From assembly GCA_049516595.1 (NCBI GenBank), contig JBEKSY010000003.1, positions 62,001 through 126,000 on the forward strand: a DNA stretch of 64,000 nucleotides. Direction: 5' to 3'. Made by a program: the position numbers and the translations under genes. The stretch's first letter is position 1. Every line of letters starts with the position of its first letter. A model generated the notes under the pieces. The model was not told the DNA's origin and did not search any database. It saw nothing but the letters and a program-made list of their open reading frames with translations. This DNA comes from JBEKHT01 sp049516595. GTDB taxonomy: Bacteria > Chloroflexota > Anaerolineae > Anaerolineales > RBG-16-64-43. Positions 18,863 through 28,558 of this stretch are shown piece after piece.

Positions 18863-20810
18863 ATGCTGGATTTCCTCAAGGCGATCTGGAATGCCATGTT
18901 CCACTTTGGGTTCCTGGGAAGCGATCTGCGGACCTGGGCCGGGATGTTGCTTCTCGTCACGCTTTCTGGGGTGATCTGGATCACATGGTTCTTATGGTTG
19001 GCCGGGCAGAGCCAAGACGTGCTATTTGCCGTCGTGGGGTCGGGTCTTCTCTGCATGGCTCAGGTCATCGCAACAGAACTAGGCGTTGGCCTTGCGAGGG
19101 GGCTGTATGGGCCCGTGCTAGCAGTCATCAATCTGGGATTGGCTGCGGGGATCTTTTTTGCAGGCGTCTGGCCTTTTCGAACCAAGATCATCCGCAGGCA
19201 AAAGGAGTGGTTGGCGCATATAAGAAGCGCCAGGCCCTCCAGGTTTGTGTGGGCCCTGCTCCTTCTGGTTGCGTTGGCCGCCGCACGCAGCGTCGTTCAG
19301 GCCTTTTCCCTGCCTCCTCGCGAGTGGGACGCGCTCGTGTACCACTTCCCGATCATGGCCTTCATCTATCAGGCTCACGCCGTCGAGCCCATCATCAGCC
19401 CAGGGATTCGCACCACCACCTACCCGTTTAACGGGGAGTTGCTTGCCCTGTGGAATCTGATCTTTGCTGGGGTCGACAAGCTTGTTGATCTTGCGGCACT
19501 CCCTGGGATTCTGATCGGAGCGCTCGCGGTGTATGGGATTGCCCGACACTGGGGAGCAACGCGGAACGGGGCCGCGGCTGGAGCCGCCGTTTTTGCACTT
19601 GCCCCGACGATGGTGATCCAGCAGGTTAGTGCTCACGGCGATGCGCTAATGGCCTCTGTCTTCGCTATGGGAGTGTATTGCATTCTGGCCTTCGTCCCGG
19701 ATCGGACGGCGGAGGTTCAAGAATACGTGCTGGCCGTCTTGGCCGGGACAGCCATTGGACTGATTGCGGCGATCAAGTATGCCGGGCTGTTCTACGCCGC
19801 GGGATTGGCCATCCTCTTCATGGTGAAGCTGGCCGTTCGCCGAAGCCATCTTGGCTCTCTTGCCTCACAACGCGGACAAGCACGAATCGCTTATCCGATT
19901 CTCGTGGCGGCCGTCCTTGCCCTAGCCCTTGGAGGGCTACCCCTACCTTCGCAATATCGTGGTGTTCAGGAACCCTCTTGCACCCTTCAACGTTCGCCTC
20001 GCGGGCTACACCATCTTCAAGGGGGAGAGGGAAACTGCGGAGCTCATTACGACGAATACCCCTCCTAACCTTCTCAAGGCGCCCTTGCCGGAGCGCTTAG
20101 TTATGATCTGGCTGGAGCCGTATACATCGATTTATGATGAGACCTTGTCCGGGTCGGGCCCACTCTGGTTCTTTCTCGGCCTGCCTTCCTTATTGGTATG
20201 GGCAGTTCACAACATCGTTCGACGAAGGTGGGAGGAGACCCTGATCACCTTGTTGGTTCTCCTCGGCTATGCCGCGACTCCCGCTTTCTGGGTCCCTCGC
20301 TATGGCACACCCATCGTGCTGTTGGGAGCGCTGGCCCTGGCTTGGATCTTTGGCCGATTGAAACAAGGCGTCCAGCGAGTCCTCTGCGCAGAAGTCCTCA
20401 TGGGGGCTTGCTTCGTGATTTTCTTGACGATGGACCTGGGGAGAGTGGATCCCCGTGTTTTGCGATTACATGGCTTGGAGAACAGACTTCACGCGATCGA
20501 GCGCCGAATTCGCAGGGGCGGGGCGAGGCGCCCTGCTTTGCGTGGAAGACGAGACCCGCATAAACCCGGCTCGGATCACGTACAGCGCCTGGTTCAGTTT
20601 GTCTATCCTCTGTACGGCCCGGATTTTCGCAACACAGTGGTGTACATTCCTCCAACCAACGAATTGGAGTGGCAACGCCTGCTGGACCAAGAGAGAATTG
20701 GCCTTGTGATCACCGTCAAGTCAAAGCCCCAATACACGTGGATTTCAGATGATCCGGAGTTCGTGCGAGTGAGTTCCCACGGAGGGTATTATGTCTTCGC
20801 GCGCAAGTAG
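18863..20810 (+). pseudogene. ArnT/GT39-like membrane glycosyltransferase, broken by a one-base frameshift
   Basis: The N-terminal part from the ATG at 18863 and the C-terminal part ending at 20810 lie in different frames but read as one GT-C protein of about 650 residues. The switch occurs at 19931-19937, where the run GGAGGGC would restore the frame with one G fewer and give LGG-YPYLRNIVVFRNPL. The first external loop carries REWDALVYHFP and TTTYPFNGELLALW, typical of GT39-like enzymes that transfer sugars from polyprenyl phosphate. The rest is hydrophobic helices and a small C-terminal domain ending HGGYYVFARK. The single indel in a G-run could be a sequencing error or a real mutation. Both neighbours are membrane proteins of similar size. 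Confidence 0.75.
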
Positions 20811-20976
20811 AGAATCCCTGGACTCTTGGCCAGGGATGTATGGCCTTGTATTCTTAGCCGTCACGCTTGGGCTTCTGACGGTGTACGCGCTCCAGCCGCA
20901 TCGACTGGCGAGCCTGGTGAACGAGGCGGGTTGGATCAAGGCCGTGGCGAAACTCATTCTTGTGCATGGGGTATGA
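20791..20976 (+). CDS. Possible small single-helix membrane protein
   Basis: A 61-residue frame starts at an ATG preceded by GGAGGG four bases upstream and overlaps the end of the previous gene by 20 bases. It contains one hydrophobic helix (GLVFLAVTLGLLTVYAL). No homology is recognised and it may be a remnant or chance frame. Confidence 0.3.
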   Translation: MSSRASRESLDSWPGMYGLVFLAVTLGLLTVYALQPHRLASLVNEAGWIKAVAKLILVHGV

Positions 20977-21086
20977 AGGTCATATTGCCGGAGACGTTGC
21001 CAGATGGAGTTGCGAGCGCTTTCGGTCGACTTTTCCTCTGACGACGAGTCGAGGGTGGCAGCGGCGAGTGCTTCGGAGCAACCAAG

Positions 21087-23192
21087 ATGACATCGTCATT
21101 GCTTATGTTCGTCCTGAGCGGGCTCTGCTATCTACTACCTGGACTAGCGCTTCTTACGGCCGTTCGCGTGCAAGGCATCCACTGGATTGCGAAGGTGATG
21201 CTCTCGGTGCCTCTTTCTCTCGTAGTGGTCCCCTTTCTGTTCGGGGTGTCGTCCGATTTTGGGAGGATCCAGGTCTCGTTTGGCTTGTATGCGGCCATCA
21301 CAGGTGCGCTTTGGCTGACTTCCATCCTGCTCATTACCACCGGCCACCGGCCCACCATAGCGTTTCGCCCCCAAAATGGAGGCGGAGGTGCTGTCTCTTC
21401 CACAGAATGGCTGATCACAGTGTTCGTGATTGCCGGGGTTGCAGTCATGCTGAGTCTCCCCAGAGCCGACGCCCTGGTCCACGGATCAGCCGCGCTTTCC
21501 CTCGGCCCCAATGACACGCATTGGCAGCTTGCCGAGCTGGTTTCGGTGGCCCGGACGGGTCTGCCTCCAGACCACTATTTCTTCCCCGACGCCAGGCTCG
21601 CCTACTACTGCTGGTCGCTGATCTACCCTGCTCTCCTCGGCAGCCAGCAACTCGTGCGCTCCTCATTGGCCCAATCGCTCGCGGTCCATTCGATTGTCCA
21701 GGCAATTTCTTATCTGGGAATCTTGTATTGGTTCCTGCGCATGAACCTGAGGTCCTGGATGGCGCGTATCCTTGGGTTCGCCTTTCTTACGGTTGCGGGG
21801 GGGTATGACTTTTTTGTCCAGGCCATTCCAGGGGGCGCGGAAAACTGGCAGAAGGGAGTCGCTTGGCTGGTCTCTCGTACGATCATCCCCAGCCTGCTCG
21901 ATCGCCTGATGGCTTACCCGCAACACATCGCCGGGCTCATGGCCTTCTTGCTAGTTCTCATTGCCTGGCGCAACCTGAGAGCCCACGTCGCTTTGCGACT
22001 GGTGCTCCTCGGGCTCCTGATGGCCTTCACATTGGGAACGAGCGCGGAGATTTTCCTTGCCGAGTGCCTCGGATTGTTGATCGTTGCAATCCTGTACGGA
22101 AGCCGCTGGCTGCTGCACCCCAGCCGGTTGGCGGGTTTGGGCCTGCGAGAACGGATCGGCATCGCCAAGTCCAAGACCTCTGTCCTGCTCGGCGCTGCGG
22201 GATGCTTGGCCGTGTTTGTCATGGGCTCTGCCCAGCCTTTCCAGCTCACCACGGCGAATTCGGTGCGGCTTACTTGGAGCTCGTTTCGGGTTCCCTTGCT
22301 TGAGCGGTTCCTGAATTCGTCAAGTTACAAACTCGCCGTGATGGATCGAGTCCTGACAGTGCTGGGCCTCCCCGTGGCCGCCGTGTGGGTATTGATGATT
22401 GAGGTTGGTTTCCCCTTGCTCATTTTTCTCGGCTGGGTCGCACTGGGCGCCTGGAAGAGGTCGTCCGTCTGGAAGCGGTTCCTGATTGCCTTTCCAATAA
22501 TTGGTTTCATTCTTCTCTTTTTGGTAAGGGACACGAGTCAGGCAAACAATCTATCCATAAACGGGTCGCTGCCTCTTCAGGTGTGCCTGGTGGCGGGCGC
22601 GGCTACCGCCATCGATGGGCTCCCCTGGCGAAAGATGAGCTCCTTGGGGAGGGTGATGGTTGTCTACCTTGGCACCCTAATCGTTATTTCGCAAGCCATC
22701 TCGCCGATGATCGAGCTCATAGAGAACTTCAAGGTTCCACTTGGGGCGGCTCTGCAAGTCCAGGGTCCAGTAACGGTCGCACGGATTATCGTGGCTCAGC
22801 CCCCGGCCAGTTGGCCGGCGTCTCTCGCATATATTCGCTGGGCCAATGCGTCTACGCCGGAGAATGCGCTATTCATCGAAGAGGCACCGAGCCAGCCGGA
22901 CACTCCCGTCTTTCGCAGGCTGGAACGGCTGCGACTCCTTGAGTTGCGGGCGGACAAGCCCATGACCTACTATTATATCGATGCCGAGGTCGTGGCTTCG
23001 AGTGATCTCAAGTCAATGGAGGACAGGATACGGTCTTCGGATCTTCGGGAGGAAGCGCTGAAACTGGACTATGTGAAGCGGGTGAGGCCACCGCTCTATT
23101 ATGTGTCCAGAACGGGATCCAAGGACGGTTGGGGCAAACCGGTATATAGCGATCGCTGGGTTATTGTCTACGCATTGAGCTACCCCAATTGA
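21087..23192 (+). CDS. Polytopic membrane protein, GT-C glycosyltransferase-like (paralog 2)
   Basis: A 701-residue membrane protein, paralogous over its full length to the one at 16.3 kb. Both share the N-terminal LLPGLALL-type segment, the loop AELVSVARTGLPPDHYFFPDA with HYFFPDA at residue 163, the RVLTVLGLP region and the short C-terminal domain ending in a DRWVIVYAL-type strand. About fifteen helices are visible. A role in transferring sugars from a lipid carrier to a surface polymer or protein is inferred from the GT-C-like layout only. ATG 21087 has GGAG at 8-nt spacing. The truncated epimerase fragment overlaps its last bases. Confidence 0.78.
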   Translation: MTSSLLMFVLSGLCYLLPGLALLTAVRVQGIHWIAKVMLSVPLSLVVVPFLFGVSSDFGRIQVSFGLYAAITGALWLTSILLITTGHRPTIAFRPQNGGGGAVSSTEWLITVFVIAGVAVMLSLPRADALVHGSAALSLGPNDTHWQLAELVSVARTGLPPDHYFFPDARLAYYCWSLIYPALLGSQQLVRSSLAQSLAVHSIVQAISYLGILYWFLRMNLRSWMARILGFAFLTVAGGYDFFVQAIPGGAENWQKGVAWLVSRTIIPSLLDRLMAYPQHIAGLMAFLLVLIAWRNLRAHVALRLVLLGLLMAFTLGTSAEIFLAECLGLLIVAILYGSRWLLHPSRLAGLGLRERIGIAKSKTSVLLGAAGCLAVFVMGSAQPFQLTTANSVRLTWSSFRVPLLERFLNSSSYKLAVMDRVLTVLGLPVAAVWVLMIEVGFPLLIFLGWVALGAWKRSSVWKRFLIAFPIIGFILLFLVRDTSQANNLSINGSLPLQVCLVAGAATAIDGLPWRKMSSLGRVMVVYLGTLIVISQAISPMIELIENFKVPLGAALQVQGPVTVARIIVAQPPASWPASLAYIRWANASTPENALFIEEAPSQPDTPVFRRLERLRLLELRADKPMTYYYIDAEVVASSDLKSMEDRIRSSDLREEALKLDYVKRVRPPLYYVSRTGSKDGWGKPVYSDRWVIVYALSYPN

Positions 23193-23812
23193 CCTGTCTT
23201 TCCTGTCCCAACGGAGACAAGGGCGCCGGGGATGTGCCTGCCGATCCCGCGGCCGAGTCATTGATCGGGCCAGAGCGGCTGGGCGTGTTCGCCATGCTTT
23301 TCGAGTGGGCGAAGGATGGCAAGAATTTCCCAATCCTCCGCCGCGGGGACAATCTTTACCAGTACCTGGACGTCGAAGACCTGTGCCAAGCCATCTGGCT
23401 GTGCCTCACCTTTCCGTGTGCGTCGGTCAACGACACTTTCAACATCGGAGCCAAAGAGTACGGGACCCCCCGCAGCGACTTCCAAGCGGTTCTCGATGAG
23501 GCGGGATATGGCGGGCGCATCATCTCCCTTCCCGAAGCTCCCGCCGTGCTCGCCTTGCGGATCCTTGAGTCCCTACACCTTTCGCCTCTGTACAAATGGG
23601 TGTACGAGACAATCGGAAAGGAGTCTTTCGTGTCCATCGAGAAGGCGGAGCGGGTGCTCGGGTTTCAGCCGAGGTACTCCAATCGCGCGGCACTCGTCCG
23701 GAGCTTCCATTGGTATCGGGCCAATCAATCTCGGTTTCAGGGAATGGGGGGCATTTCCCACCGTCGTCCCTGGCGACAGGGTCTGCTCCACATGGCAAAG
23801 TGGTTCTTTTAG
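23189..23812 (+). pseudogene. NAD-dependent epimerase/dehydratase, C-terminal part only
   Basis: The frame matches the C-terminal two-thirds of an extended SDR epimerase: SLIGPERLGVF, NLYQYLDVEDLCQAIWL, FNIGAKEYGT, WVYETIGKESFVSIEKAERVLGF and a final RYSNRAALVRSFHWY. The N-terminal Rossmann glycine motif and the YxxxK catalytic site are absent, and the region before residue 25 shows no homology. The upstream gene ends within this frame's first codons. I infer loss of the 5' part by deletion when the neighbouring membrane genes were rearranged. A TTG at 23189 opens the frame, but a functional enzyme is very unlikely. Confidence 0.75.
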
Positions 23813-24001
23813 GGCCAAGGGGTCTCCCGAAGATCTCAGTGCCCGCGAGCCTCAAGTTCGCTGCGGCTGATGTACACTTCCCCCCGGCGGCCTCCCGCCG
23901 CAGGCGAGTTGGGGCCCCTGGGGCCAGGCAGGGTCCGCGGGAGGTCGGGTCTCCCGCTTTCGGGAGCCTGTCGACTGCTTGCCCAACGAAGGAGATCTCG
24001 C

Positions 24002-25528
24002 ATGAGTATCTTGCTCGATGGTTCCGGTCTATCGGTCGAGAAGCTGGTCCGCATTGCTCGATTGGGAGAGAAAGTGGACCTCAGCGCAGATGCACTCGAG
24101 CGAATCCGGACCTGCCGGGGCATGCTCGAAGACAAGCTCCGGGCGCACGAGATCATGTACGGAGTGAACACTGGAATCGGCGAGTTCTCCGAAGTCGTCC
24201 TCTCCGACGAACAGGTTCAGCAGTTCCAGCGCTACCTGATCTACAACCACGCCGCAGGGATTGGGGAACCGGCGCCCATTGAGTATGTACGCGGGGCCAT
24301 GGCGAGCCGAATCAATGTCCACGCCCACGGCAACTCAGGATGCCGACCCGAAATCACCCAAACGCTGGTCGAAATGCTGAATCGAGGTCTTACCCCGGTT
24401 GTCTGCCAGAAAGGCTCGGTGGGGGCTTCAGGGGATCTGGCACCCATGGCTCAGATGGCGCTCTTGCTAATGGGCGAAGGCGAGGCTTTTTTTGAGGGAC
24501 AGCGCCTCCCGGGAAAGGAGGCTATGGCGAGGGCGGGGATCCCAGTCCCCGACCTGCAGGCACGTGATGGGCTGGCCGCGATCAATGGTTCGAACCTGCT
24601 GACCGCTATGAGCGCGCTTCATCTCTATGACATGAACCGCTGGCTCAAACAGGCGGAGATTGCCTGCGCTATGAGCCTGGAAGCCCTGTTGGCAAACATG
24701 AAACCCTACGATGTTCGCCTTCACCAGGTTCGTGGATTCCAAGGAGCCGTGAGAAGCGCAAAAGCGATCCTGCGATGCATCCAGGGCAGCGATCTCTTGA
24801 CCGGCAAGATGAAGACCAAGATCCAAGATGCGTACTCGATGCGCTCCTCGCCCCAAGTCATCGGGGCCGCTCACGACGCCGTCGCCTGGGCCAAGGCCCA
24901 AGTGGAGATAGAGCTCAATGGGGTAGGGGATAACCCGATCTTCCTCCCGGAGTACAAGCTGACCCTGACCGGCGCGAATTTCCAAGGGACTCCGGTATCG
25001 TTGCCGATGGACCTGGCCGGCGTAGCCATCACGATGGTGTGCGTGCTGTCCGAACGGCGTCTGAATCGCCTGACCAATCCGGCGCTGAGTGAAGGACTGC
25101 CGGCTTTCCTGACCAAGGGGGCGGGGATGTTCTCCGGCATGATGCTCAGCCAGTACACCGCCGACAGTCTGATCGTGGAACAGCGTATCCTCTCGGCGCC
25201 TGCCAGCATCGAATCCATTCCAGCCGCGGCGGATCAAGAGGACTTCGTCTCAATGGGCATGAACACGGCAATCAAGAATGCCCAGATTCTTGAGAACGCC
25301 TGCGGGGTCTTGGCCATCGAGTTCATGGCTGCTGCCCAGGGTTTGGACTTCCGTGCCTTCGCGCCCGGTCGCGGGACCCACGTGGCGCATCAGGTGATCC
25401 GCAAGTATGTCGATCACCTGGAAGAGGATCGCCCCCTGTATACAGACCACAACAAGCTGGTGCCCGTGGTCAGGTCAGGCGAGATCCTCGAGGCGGTCGA
25501 GAGCGCCGTGGGAAGCCTCGAATCGTGA
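24002..25528 (+). CDS. Aromatic amino acid ammonia-lyase (histidine ammonia-lyase family)
   Basis: A 508-residue MIO-dependent lyase that removes ammonia from an aromatic amino acid. The self-cyclising Ala142-Ser143-Gly144 triad lies in SVGASGDLAPMA. Tyr53 in YGVNTGIG and His83 in NHAAGIGEP sit at the same numbers as active-site residues of Pseudomonas histidine ammonia-lyase. QEDFVSMG keeps the glutamate typical of that branch but has Phe where His is usual. Histidine is therefore the likeliest substrate, with tyrosine or phenylalanine lyase or aminomutase as alternatives. The ATG at 24002 has AAGGAG seven bases upstream. No hutU, hutI or hutG is adjacent, so a complete histidine pathway is not encoded here. 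Confidence 0.9.
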   Translation: MSILLDGSGLSVEKLVRIARLGEKVDLSADALERIRTCRGMLEDKLRAHEIMYGVNTGIGEFSEVVLSDEQVQQFQRYLIYNHAAGIGEPAPIEYVRGAMASRINVHAHGNSGCRPEITQTLVEMLNRGLTPVVCQKGSVGASGDLAPMAQMALLLMGEGEAFFEGQRLPGKEAMARAGIPVPDLQARDGLAAINGSNLLTAMSALHLYDMNRWLKQAEIACAMSLEALLANMKPYDVRLHQVRGFQGAVRSAKAILRCIQGSDLLTGKMKTKIQDAYSMRSSPQVIGAAHDAVAWAKAQVEIELNGVGDNPIFLPEYKLTLTGANFQGTPVSLPMDLAGVAITMVCVLSERRLNRLTNPALSEGLPAFLTKGAGMFSGMMLSQYTADSLIVEQRILSAPASIESIPAAADQEDFVSMGMNTAIKNAQILENACGVLAIEFMAAAQGLDFRAFAPGRGTHVAHQVIRKYVDHLEEDRPLYTDHNKLVPVVRSGEILEAVESAVGSLES

Positions 25529-26370
25529 TACTGGTTCGTCCGCATCCTGTGCGCACGAAGGCGGCTATACACTGAGACGCACTCGTCCGCCGAATCCGCC
25601 CCCTGCAGGTCTTGTTTCGGACCCTTGTCTTCCCCCCTCCCCTCCGATTCTCAGCAACCTCATTCGTTCCATTAGCGCTTCCGGCCTCCTCGCCACGAGC
25701 CTCTTATATGAGACCGCGAGCCCGATTTTCCTCATCACCTCGTGGCGGACTTTGGCCGAGATACACTAGCCCTCCCGCCTCCGAATCGTCACACAGGAGG
25801 GAACCCCCGCACGAGGTGAGGCCTCCGGGGAGGTATCGCTGACTTCCGCGTGTACGGATTGTGAGCCCCGGAACATTCCGATCCCGGCCCCCACCACAAA
25901 CTGTGACTGGCCGCGGTTGCCCTCTGAACCTGGCGAGGGATCCCCCAGTCCCTCCTTGTCCATCATCTTGGTGAGAAAAAGACCTGTCTTCCAACTCGGA
26001 CGGGGACAAACCATTCCCGCTCCACGTCCCCGATGCTCGAGCCTTCGCGTTCTGCGGTTGTCAAGCCGGGCGAGTGTGGACGCGGCTTCTGGGGCTACGG
26101 TCCGCCCACGGGGCGGGCTACGGCTCGGCTGGATGTCGGCCGCGCCTGCTACGATCGCTCCAGGACAGGATTGAGTCTCCAGGGTTTGCAGCTCGCCGCC
26201 TGGGGATTGCAGGACGAGAATTGGGAAAACCCTCCCACTCGGGCTACAATGGCAGCCAAGCGATAAAACCGATCTGGGGACGAGCCTATTCGTTCCATCA
26301 TGAAGGGGGGGAGAGCCGCCGTGCCCTCGCCGAACCAAGGGGAGCCCTTCAGCCGAGGCGGAAGCACCCC
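25529..26370. other. Long gene-free stretch with one promoter
   Basis: I found no gene in this 840-base region. A promoter lies near the right end (26221-26250). Open frames on both strands are composition artefacts without domains. Confidence 0.4.
26221..26250 (+). promoter_or_regulatory. Sigma-70-type promoter before the deoxynucleoside kinase
   Basis: TTGGGA and TACAAT are separated by 18 bases, with transcription expected near 26257, about 115 bases before the GTG start. Confidence 0.5.
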
Positions 26371-26988
26371 GTGGGCAAGCTGATTGTCGTGGTTGGCACC
26401 TCCGGTGCGGGCAAGACCACCCTGACCCGGGTCTTGGCGAGAAATGGGCGGTTGGTGACCGGGGTGGAGCAACACCGGGAACGCCCGTTTCAGGAGGCGT
26501 TCGCCCTTGACCTTCATCGATTTGGGCTCGCCAATCAGCTGGACTATCTCCTCTTCCGAGCCGAACAAGAGCTGACCATTCGCCATGGCCCGGAGCCAGG
26601 AATCCAAGACGGCGGCCTGGATCTGGACTTCCAGGTCTTCACTCGGCTCTTTCACTCGAAGGGATACCTGAGCGACCCGGAGTTCTCGCTTTGCGAAAGG
26701 CTTTACCTCATCCTGCGTGCGACCTTGCCTCCCCCGGATCTCATCCTCCGTCTGATCGCGCCTCTTGACCTTCTCACCCAGCGATACCGCAAGAGAGGCC
26801 GACCCTTTGAGATCGCCAAGCTGGAGGATCTCCCGATCATGGAGCGCCTCCTGGGACAGTGGCTCGACACCATAACCAGGGTTCCCCGGATCACCGTCGA
26901 TGGTAGCCGGGACAAGACCCATTTCAGGGCGATGGCCCCGGACATCCTCAAGGAAATCAACCAAGTCGTTTCCTTGAGGGCAGACTAA
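26371..26988 (+). CDS. Deoxynucleoside kinase family protein
   Basis: A 205-residue P-loop kinase that phosphorylates deoxynucleosides for nucleotide salvage. It opens with the Walker A motif GTSGAGKT at residues 9-16, followed by the ERPF-type motif. The family's DFQVFTRLF stretch follows (residues about 90-100), then the LRLIAPLDLLTQRYRKRGRPFE lid region with the paired arginines that hold phosphates. The frame is open far upstream, but the resemblance starts at the GTG at 26371, so that start is preferred; its ribosome binding site is weak. Length matches dGuo/dAdo kinases. A hairpin at 27031-27058 lies between it and the convergent gcv operon. Confidence 0.8.
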   Translation: MGKLIVVVGTSGAGKTTLTRVLARNGRLVTGVEQHRERPFQEAFALDLHRFGLANQLDYLLFRAEQELTIRHGPEPGIQDGGLDLDFQVFTRLFHSKGYLSDPEFSLCERLYLILRATLPPPDLILRLIAPLDLLTQRYRKRGRPFEIAKLEDLPIMERLLGQWLDTITRVPRITVDGSRDKTHFRAMAPDILKEINQVVSLRAD

Positions 26989-27030
26989 TTTATGACCCTG
27001 CCCTGGCCCCGGACGGTCTGAACTCAACGC

Positions 27031-27058
27031 AAGGACCCGAGCCTACGCCCGGGTCCTT
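27031..27058. terminator. Hairpin between convergent kinase and gcvPB genes
   Basis: A 12-bp stem with a 4-nt loop (AAGGACCCG-A-GC, CTAC, GCCCGGGTCCTT). It pairs completely on the minus strand through one G-U pair, which suggests it mainly ends the gcv transcript. No U-tract follows. Confidence 0.55.
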
Positions 27059-27076
27059 GGATGATTCTCCCCCGCC

Positions 27077-28558
27077 TCAGGCGGCCTTTTTGCCAGCCTC
27101 CAGAGAAACGGGCCGGCAGCAGAGCACGAGCTGCTTGGCCGCGCGGACCTCATCCAATCTCGAAACCGGGGCATTGTGGGGTGCCCCCGTAAGGAGTTCG
27201 GGCTGAGTTCTCGCCTCCTCGGCGATTTTCAGGAGCGCATCGGCGAAAGCGTCGAGGGTCTGCTTGCTCTCGGTCTCGGTAGGCTCGATCATCAAGGCCT
27301 CGGGCACAATCAGAGGAAAGTAGTTTGTAGGCGGATGAAAGCCGAAGTCCATCAGACGTTTGGAGATGTCCAGCGCCCGGACCCCGGGAGCCTGTTCCCA
27401 CTTGCCCTCCACCACGAACTCGTGCTTGCAAAGGCGATCGTAGGGAACGTGATAGGTCTCGCGCAGGCGCACTCGCAGGTAGTTGGCGTTGAGCACAGCA
27501 TGGTTGGCCACCTCCCGCAAACCTCTGGCTCCCTGCATGCGGATGTAAGTGTACGCACGGACCAGCATCCCGAAGTTTCCGTGAAAAGCCTTCACCCGCC
27601 CAATGGTTCTCTTGGGCGTGACGAATCCATACAGGGGGGGTTCCTCTTCGCGTCCTGGCGCGACGATTCCCACGATGGGTGTCGGCAGGAAGTCTATCAG
27701 GTGCTTGGCCACTCCCACCGGTCCCGAACCGGGGCCGCCTCCGCCGTGCGGGGTCGAAAAGGTCTTGTGCAGGTTGAAATGCAGGACGTCAAATCCGGTG
27801 TCCCCCGGCCGGACGATGCCCAGCAAGGCGTTCAGGTTCGCGCCATCCCCATACAGGAGGGCCCCGCACTGGTGGAGGCACTTCACGATTTCTTCGATGT
27901 TTTCGTCGAAGAGGCCGAGGGTGTTCGGGTTGGTGAGCATCAGCCCTACCACTGTCTCGTCACAGATCGCGCGCAGCGCCTCCAGGTCAAGGTTGCCCCG
28001 CGCATCCGAAGGCAACTCAATGGCTTGCAGCCCGGCCATGGTCGTGCTGGCCGGGTTGGTCCCATGAGCTGAGTCGGGGATGAGGATCTTGGTGCGCTTG
28101 TTGTCGCCCCGGCTTCGGTGATAGGCCCGCATGATCATCACGCCCGTGAACTCACCCTGCGCGCCGGCCGAGGGCTGAAGGCAGACCCCTGCCATGCCCG
28201 AGATCTCCTTCAGCCACTCTTGAAGTTCGTACATCAAGGTCAGATTGCCCTGCGAGAAGCTCGGGTCCTGAAGTGGATGACTGAAAGCAAACCCGGGCAG
28301 GCGGGCCGCGTCTTCGTTGACCTTGGGGTTGTACTTCATCGTGCAGGAACCCAGCGGATAGAAGCCCTTGTCGACCCCGTAATTCATCTGCGACAAACGC
28401 AAAAAGTGGCGCACGACGTCGACCTCCGAGAGTTCGGGCAAGGGAAGATCCGCTCGCAGGAGGTGGGATGGCAGCTCGCTCTCCGGGACATCGGTCGTGG
28501 GAAGCGCCACTCCCTCTCGACCGGGAACCGAGATCTCGTAGACCAGTGGCTCCGTCAT
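27077..28558 (-). CDS. gcvPB: Glycine dehydrogenase (decarboxylating), subunit 2
   Basis: The C-terminal half of the glycine cleavage P-protein, 493 residues. With GcvPA it decarboxylates glycine using pyridoxal phosphate and passes the aminomethyl group to the lipoyl arm of GcvH. The cofactor lysine is Lys265 in FNLHKTFSTPHGGGGPGSG. The segments YPLGSCTMKYNPK and DSAHGTNPAST are also family signatures. The ATG overlaps the stop of gcvPA by four bases, indicating coupled translation. The split into two subunits is the form found in many Gram-positive bacteria, Thermus, Chloroflexota and archaea. Confidence 0.97.
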   Translation of the reverse strand: MTEPLVYEISVPGREGVALPTTDVPESELPSHLLRADLPLPELSEVDVVRHFLRLSQMNYGVDKGFYPLGSCTMKYNPKVNEDAARLPGFAFSHPLQDPSFSQGNLTLMYELQEWLKEISGMAGVCLQPSAGAQGEFTGVMIMRAYHRSRGDNKRTKILIPDSAHGTNPASTTMAGLQAIELPSDARGNLDLEALRAICDETVVGLMLTNPNTLGLFDENIEEIVKCLHQCGALLYGDGANLNALLGIVRPGDTGFDVLHFNLHKTFSTPHGGGGPGSGPVGVAKHLIDFLPTPIVGIVAPGREEEPPLYGFVTPKRTIGRVKAFHGNFGMLVRAYTYIRMQGARGLREVANHAVLNANYLRVRLRETYHVPYDRLCKHEFVVEGKWEQAPGVRALDISKRLMDFGFHPPTNYFPLIVPEALMIEPTETESKQTLDAFADALLKIAEEARTQPELLTGAPHNAPVSRLDEVRAAKQLVLCCRPVSLEAGKKAA

